DNA of 34,035 nt, taken from assembly GCA_028283025.1 (NCBI GenBank), contig JAPYNO010000072.1, forward strand, positions 1 to 34,035, given 5' to 3'. The notes beneath the pieces are model-generated. The model worked only from the letters and a program-made list of their open reading frames with translations. It searched no databases and was not told the DNA's origin. Source of the stretch: Pseudomonadales bacterium. Its GTDB lineage: Bacteria > Pseudomonadota > Gammaproteobacteria > Pseudomonadales > Azotimanducaceae. Positions 32,780 through 34,035 of this stretch are shown here, piece after piece (position 1 is the first letter of the stretch; every line of letters begins with the position of its first letter). The position numbers and the translations under genes were made by a program.

Positions 32780-33734
32780 GGTCGATGAGCCGCTCGGCAA
32801 GGTCTATGCCTGTGTGCGCTTCGATTTCGCGCACGCAGGTCGGGCAGGTGATATTGATCTCAGTGAGATATTCGCCAATGACATCGATGCCGACGAACAG
32901 GAGACCGCGCTCTTTGGCAACGGGTGCGATTTGACGCGCAATCCACTTGTCCCGCTCGCTCAGTTCGCGCACCTCGCCATGGCCGCCAGCCGCGAGATTG
33001 CCGCGTGTTTCGCCTGCGGCTGGAATACGCGCAAGCGCGAACGGCGCGGGTTCCCCATTGATCAAGAGAATGCGCTTGTCGCCTTGGCGAATCTCCGGGA
33101 TGTACTGCTGTGCCATGATCGGCACTTGGCTATGCTCGGTCAGCATTTCGATCATCACAGAAAGATTCGGGTCGCCTGCTCGCACTAGAAACACGCCCGC
33201 GCCGCCCATGCCGTCGAGTTGCTTCAAGATCACATCGCCGTGCTCGGACGCGAACTCGCGAATAACCTCGGCGTCTTGCGTCACGACCAGCGGTGGATGG
33301 CAGCCCTCGAATTCGGTCGCAAAGAGCTTTTCGTTGCAGTTCCGCAGGCTGTCAGGCCGGTTGACCACGAGCGTGCCTAGGTTGCTCGCACGCTCAAGCA
33401 AATAGGTCGAATAGATGTAGCGCATATTGAAGGGCGGGTCCTTGCGCATGAACACGACATCAAAGCTGCCAAGTTCGACCTCGCCAACATCCCGGCAGCG
33501 AAACCAAGGGCCGGGCAAGGCGTCCTGCGCAGCGAGTGTTTCCGAAAACCGCCCGAGCAACGCAAACGCAAAAGCACTCGCCACCGCCTTGCCGCGCTTC
33601 AACGACAGGTGCTGCTGCTCAAACTGAAATACCTGCCACCCGCGCCTTTGCGCCGCGCGCATGAGGCTCAAGGTCGAATCCTTCGTCACATCGAAGTCCG
33701 TCACCGGGTCTGTTAAGAATGCTGCGCGAACCAA
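32757..33734 (-). CDS. gshB: Glutathione synthetase
   Basis: 325 residues. FLTDPVTDFDVTKDSTLSLM is the N-terminal signature; VFMRKDPPFNMRYIYSTYLL, VVNRPDSLRNCNEKLFATEF, LKQLDGMGGAGVFLV and the ATP-grasp end FVGIDVIGEYLTEINITCPT are all present. It joins gamma-glutamylcysteine and glycine using ATP in the cytoplasm. The only start compatible with the full N-terminus is a TTG at 33734; no clear ribosome site is visible, so translation may be weak or the start slightly different. The end overlaps tonB. Confidence 0.95.
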   Translation of the reverse strand: MVRAAFLTDPVTDFDVTKDSTLSLMRAAQRRGWQVFQFEQQHLSLKRGKAVASAFAFALLGRFSETLAAQDALPGPWFRCRDVGEVELGSFDVVFMRKDPPFNMRYIYSTYLLERASNLGTLVVNRPDSLRNCNEKLFATEFEGCHPPLVVTQDAEVIREFASEHGDVILKQLDGMGGAGVFLVRAGDPNLSVMIEMLTEHSQVPIMAQQYIPEIRQGDKRILLINGEPAPFALARIPAAGETRGNLAAGGHGEVRELSERDKWIARQIAPVAKERGLLFVGIDVIGEYLTEINITCPTCVREIEAHTGIDLAERLIDHVAARLS

Positions 33735-33997
33735 GATAAGGTCAAATCATAGTATCTAGGCTCAAATGTTCGCATTGACAAGCAAGATTCGCAATGGGGA
33801 TCTAGTGTCCTGTCCGGTTAATTCGTGTGATTATTCTTGGCCATTTCGCTAGTCAGCACACGGTAGAGCGTAAGTTGCTACAATTCGCTCATGGTCAATC
33901 AGTCCCTAGATTCAACTTGCTAGTGCAACGCTCCAAAAGTTAAGAAGGGCCGGGTGGGGTAACATCCTCCGGTTCACAACAACGTTGGAGGCTTGCC
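33735..33997. other. Intergenic region with candidate IS ends
   Basis: No gene. TGTCCGGTTA at 33811-33820 echoes the CCGGACA-type repeats at the IS end on the left of the window. The stretch from about 33918 (TAGTGCAACGCTCCAAAAG) to the ATG at 33998 is likely the left end and leader of the IS30-type element, but its exact end cannot be fixed without the right-hand repeat. Confidence 0.3.
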
Positions 33998-34035
33998 ATG
34001 GCAAGGAGCTACACCCACCTGACCCCGGAAGAGAG
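33998..34035 (+). CDS. IS30-family transposase, first codons (runs off window)
   Basis: ATG 33998 begins MARSYTHLTPEE, the characteristic N-terminus of IS30-type transposases (YTHLTxEER). GGAGG lies 6 nt before it. Only 12 codons are present, so intactness is unknown. The rest of the element lies to the right of the window. Confidence 0.65.
   Translation, partial: MARSYTHLTPEE

Noticed and set aside
33811..33820. Complete second copy of the left-edge IS end
   Set aside because: Only about 10 bp match; too short to claim a shared element.

Overview
The window looks like chromosomal DNA of an uncultured Gram-negative proteobacterium, most likely a gammaproteobacterium. The evidence is three large TonB-dependent outer-membrane receptors, lipoprotein signals, an MltF-type lytic transglycosylase, and the genes gshB, tonB, yqgE and ruvX. 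In Pseudomonas-type genomes these four sit together; here the cluster is split in two by other genes. GC content is moderately high. AT-richer stretches coincide with the accessory genes. IS sequence bounds both ends: an ISNCY/IS481-like transposase fragment on the left and the first codons of an IS30-type transposase on the right.

Layout. 1-560: IS fragment and a hairpin terminator. 560-9167 (minus): a DUF3800 gene and three tandem paralogous TonB-dependent receptors. 9390-13203 (plus): AsmA-like protein, DUF3604 lipoprotein and a 3-hydroxyisobutyrate dehydrogenase-like enzyme, with a 245-bp MITE-like element inserted exactly between the first two. 13274-14131: decayed methyltransferase/restriction-type locus carrying five back-to-back hairpins. 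14128-16274: class III aminotransferase, DUF1244 protein and a dapB with an in-frame internal deletion. 16432-18437: AAA ATPase plus RloB pair, a probable phage-defence module. 18687-22855: ClpP-like protease, a ChaC/SelW-like operon, an FAD-dependent oxidoreductase, a broken gene and a small cysteine-rich secreted protein. 22921-25207: tRNA-Val, GOLPH3-like protein, ruvX, yqgE and a MOSC protein. 25223-27956: two gene remnants, then a DUF4357 gene and a phosphoribosyltransferase / SLOG-HTH operon with a palindromic site upstream. 28146-33734: rarA, an mltF-like gene, a threonine aldolase gene broken by a nonsense codon, tonB and gshB.

The most notable hidden gene is a SelW/Rdx-type selenoprotein (19932-20174, minus). 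Conventional gene calling misses it because its CxxU selenocysteine is encoded by an in-frame TGA. It lies 3 nt upstream of a ChaC-type gamma-glutamylcyclotransferase gene, and gshB is in the same window, so glutathione and thiol redox chemistry is a local theme. The second candidate system is the translationally coupled pair of a PRPP-binding phosphoribosyltransferase and a protein that fuses a SLOG-like nucleotide-binding domain to an antitoxin-type HTH. A perfect 11-bp inverted repeat lies in its divergent upstream region. All functions are inferred from motifs read by eye; no database search was run.
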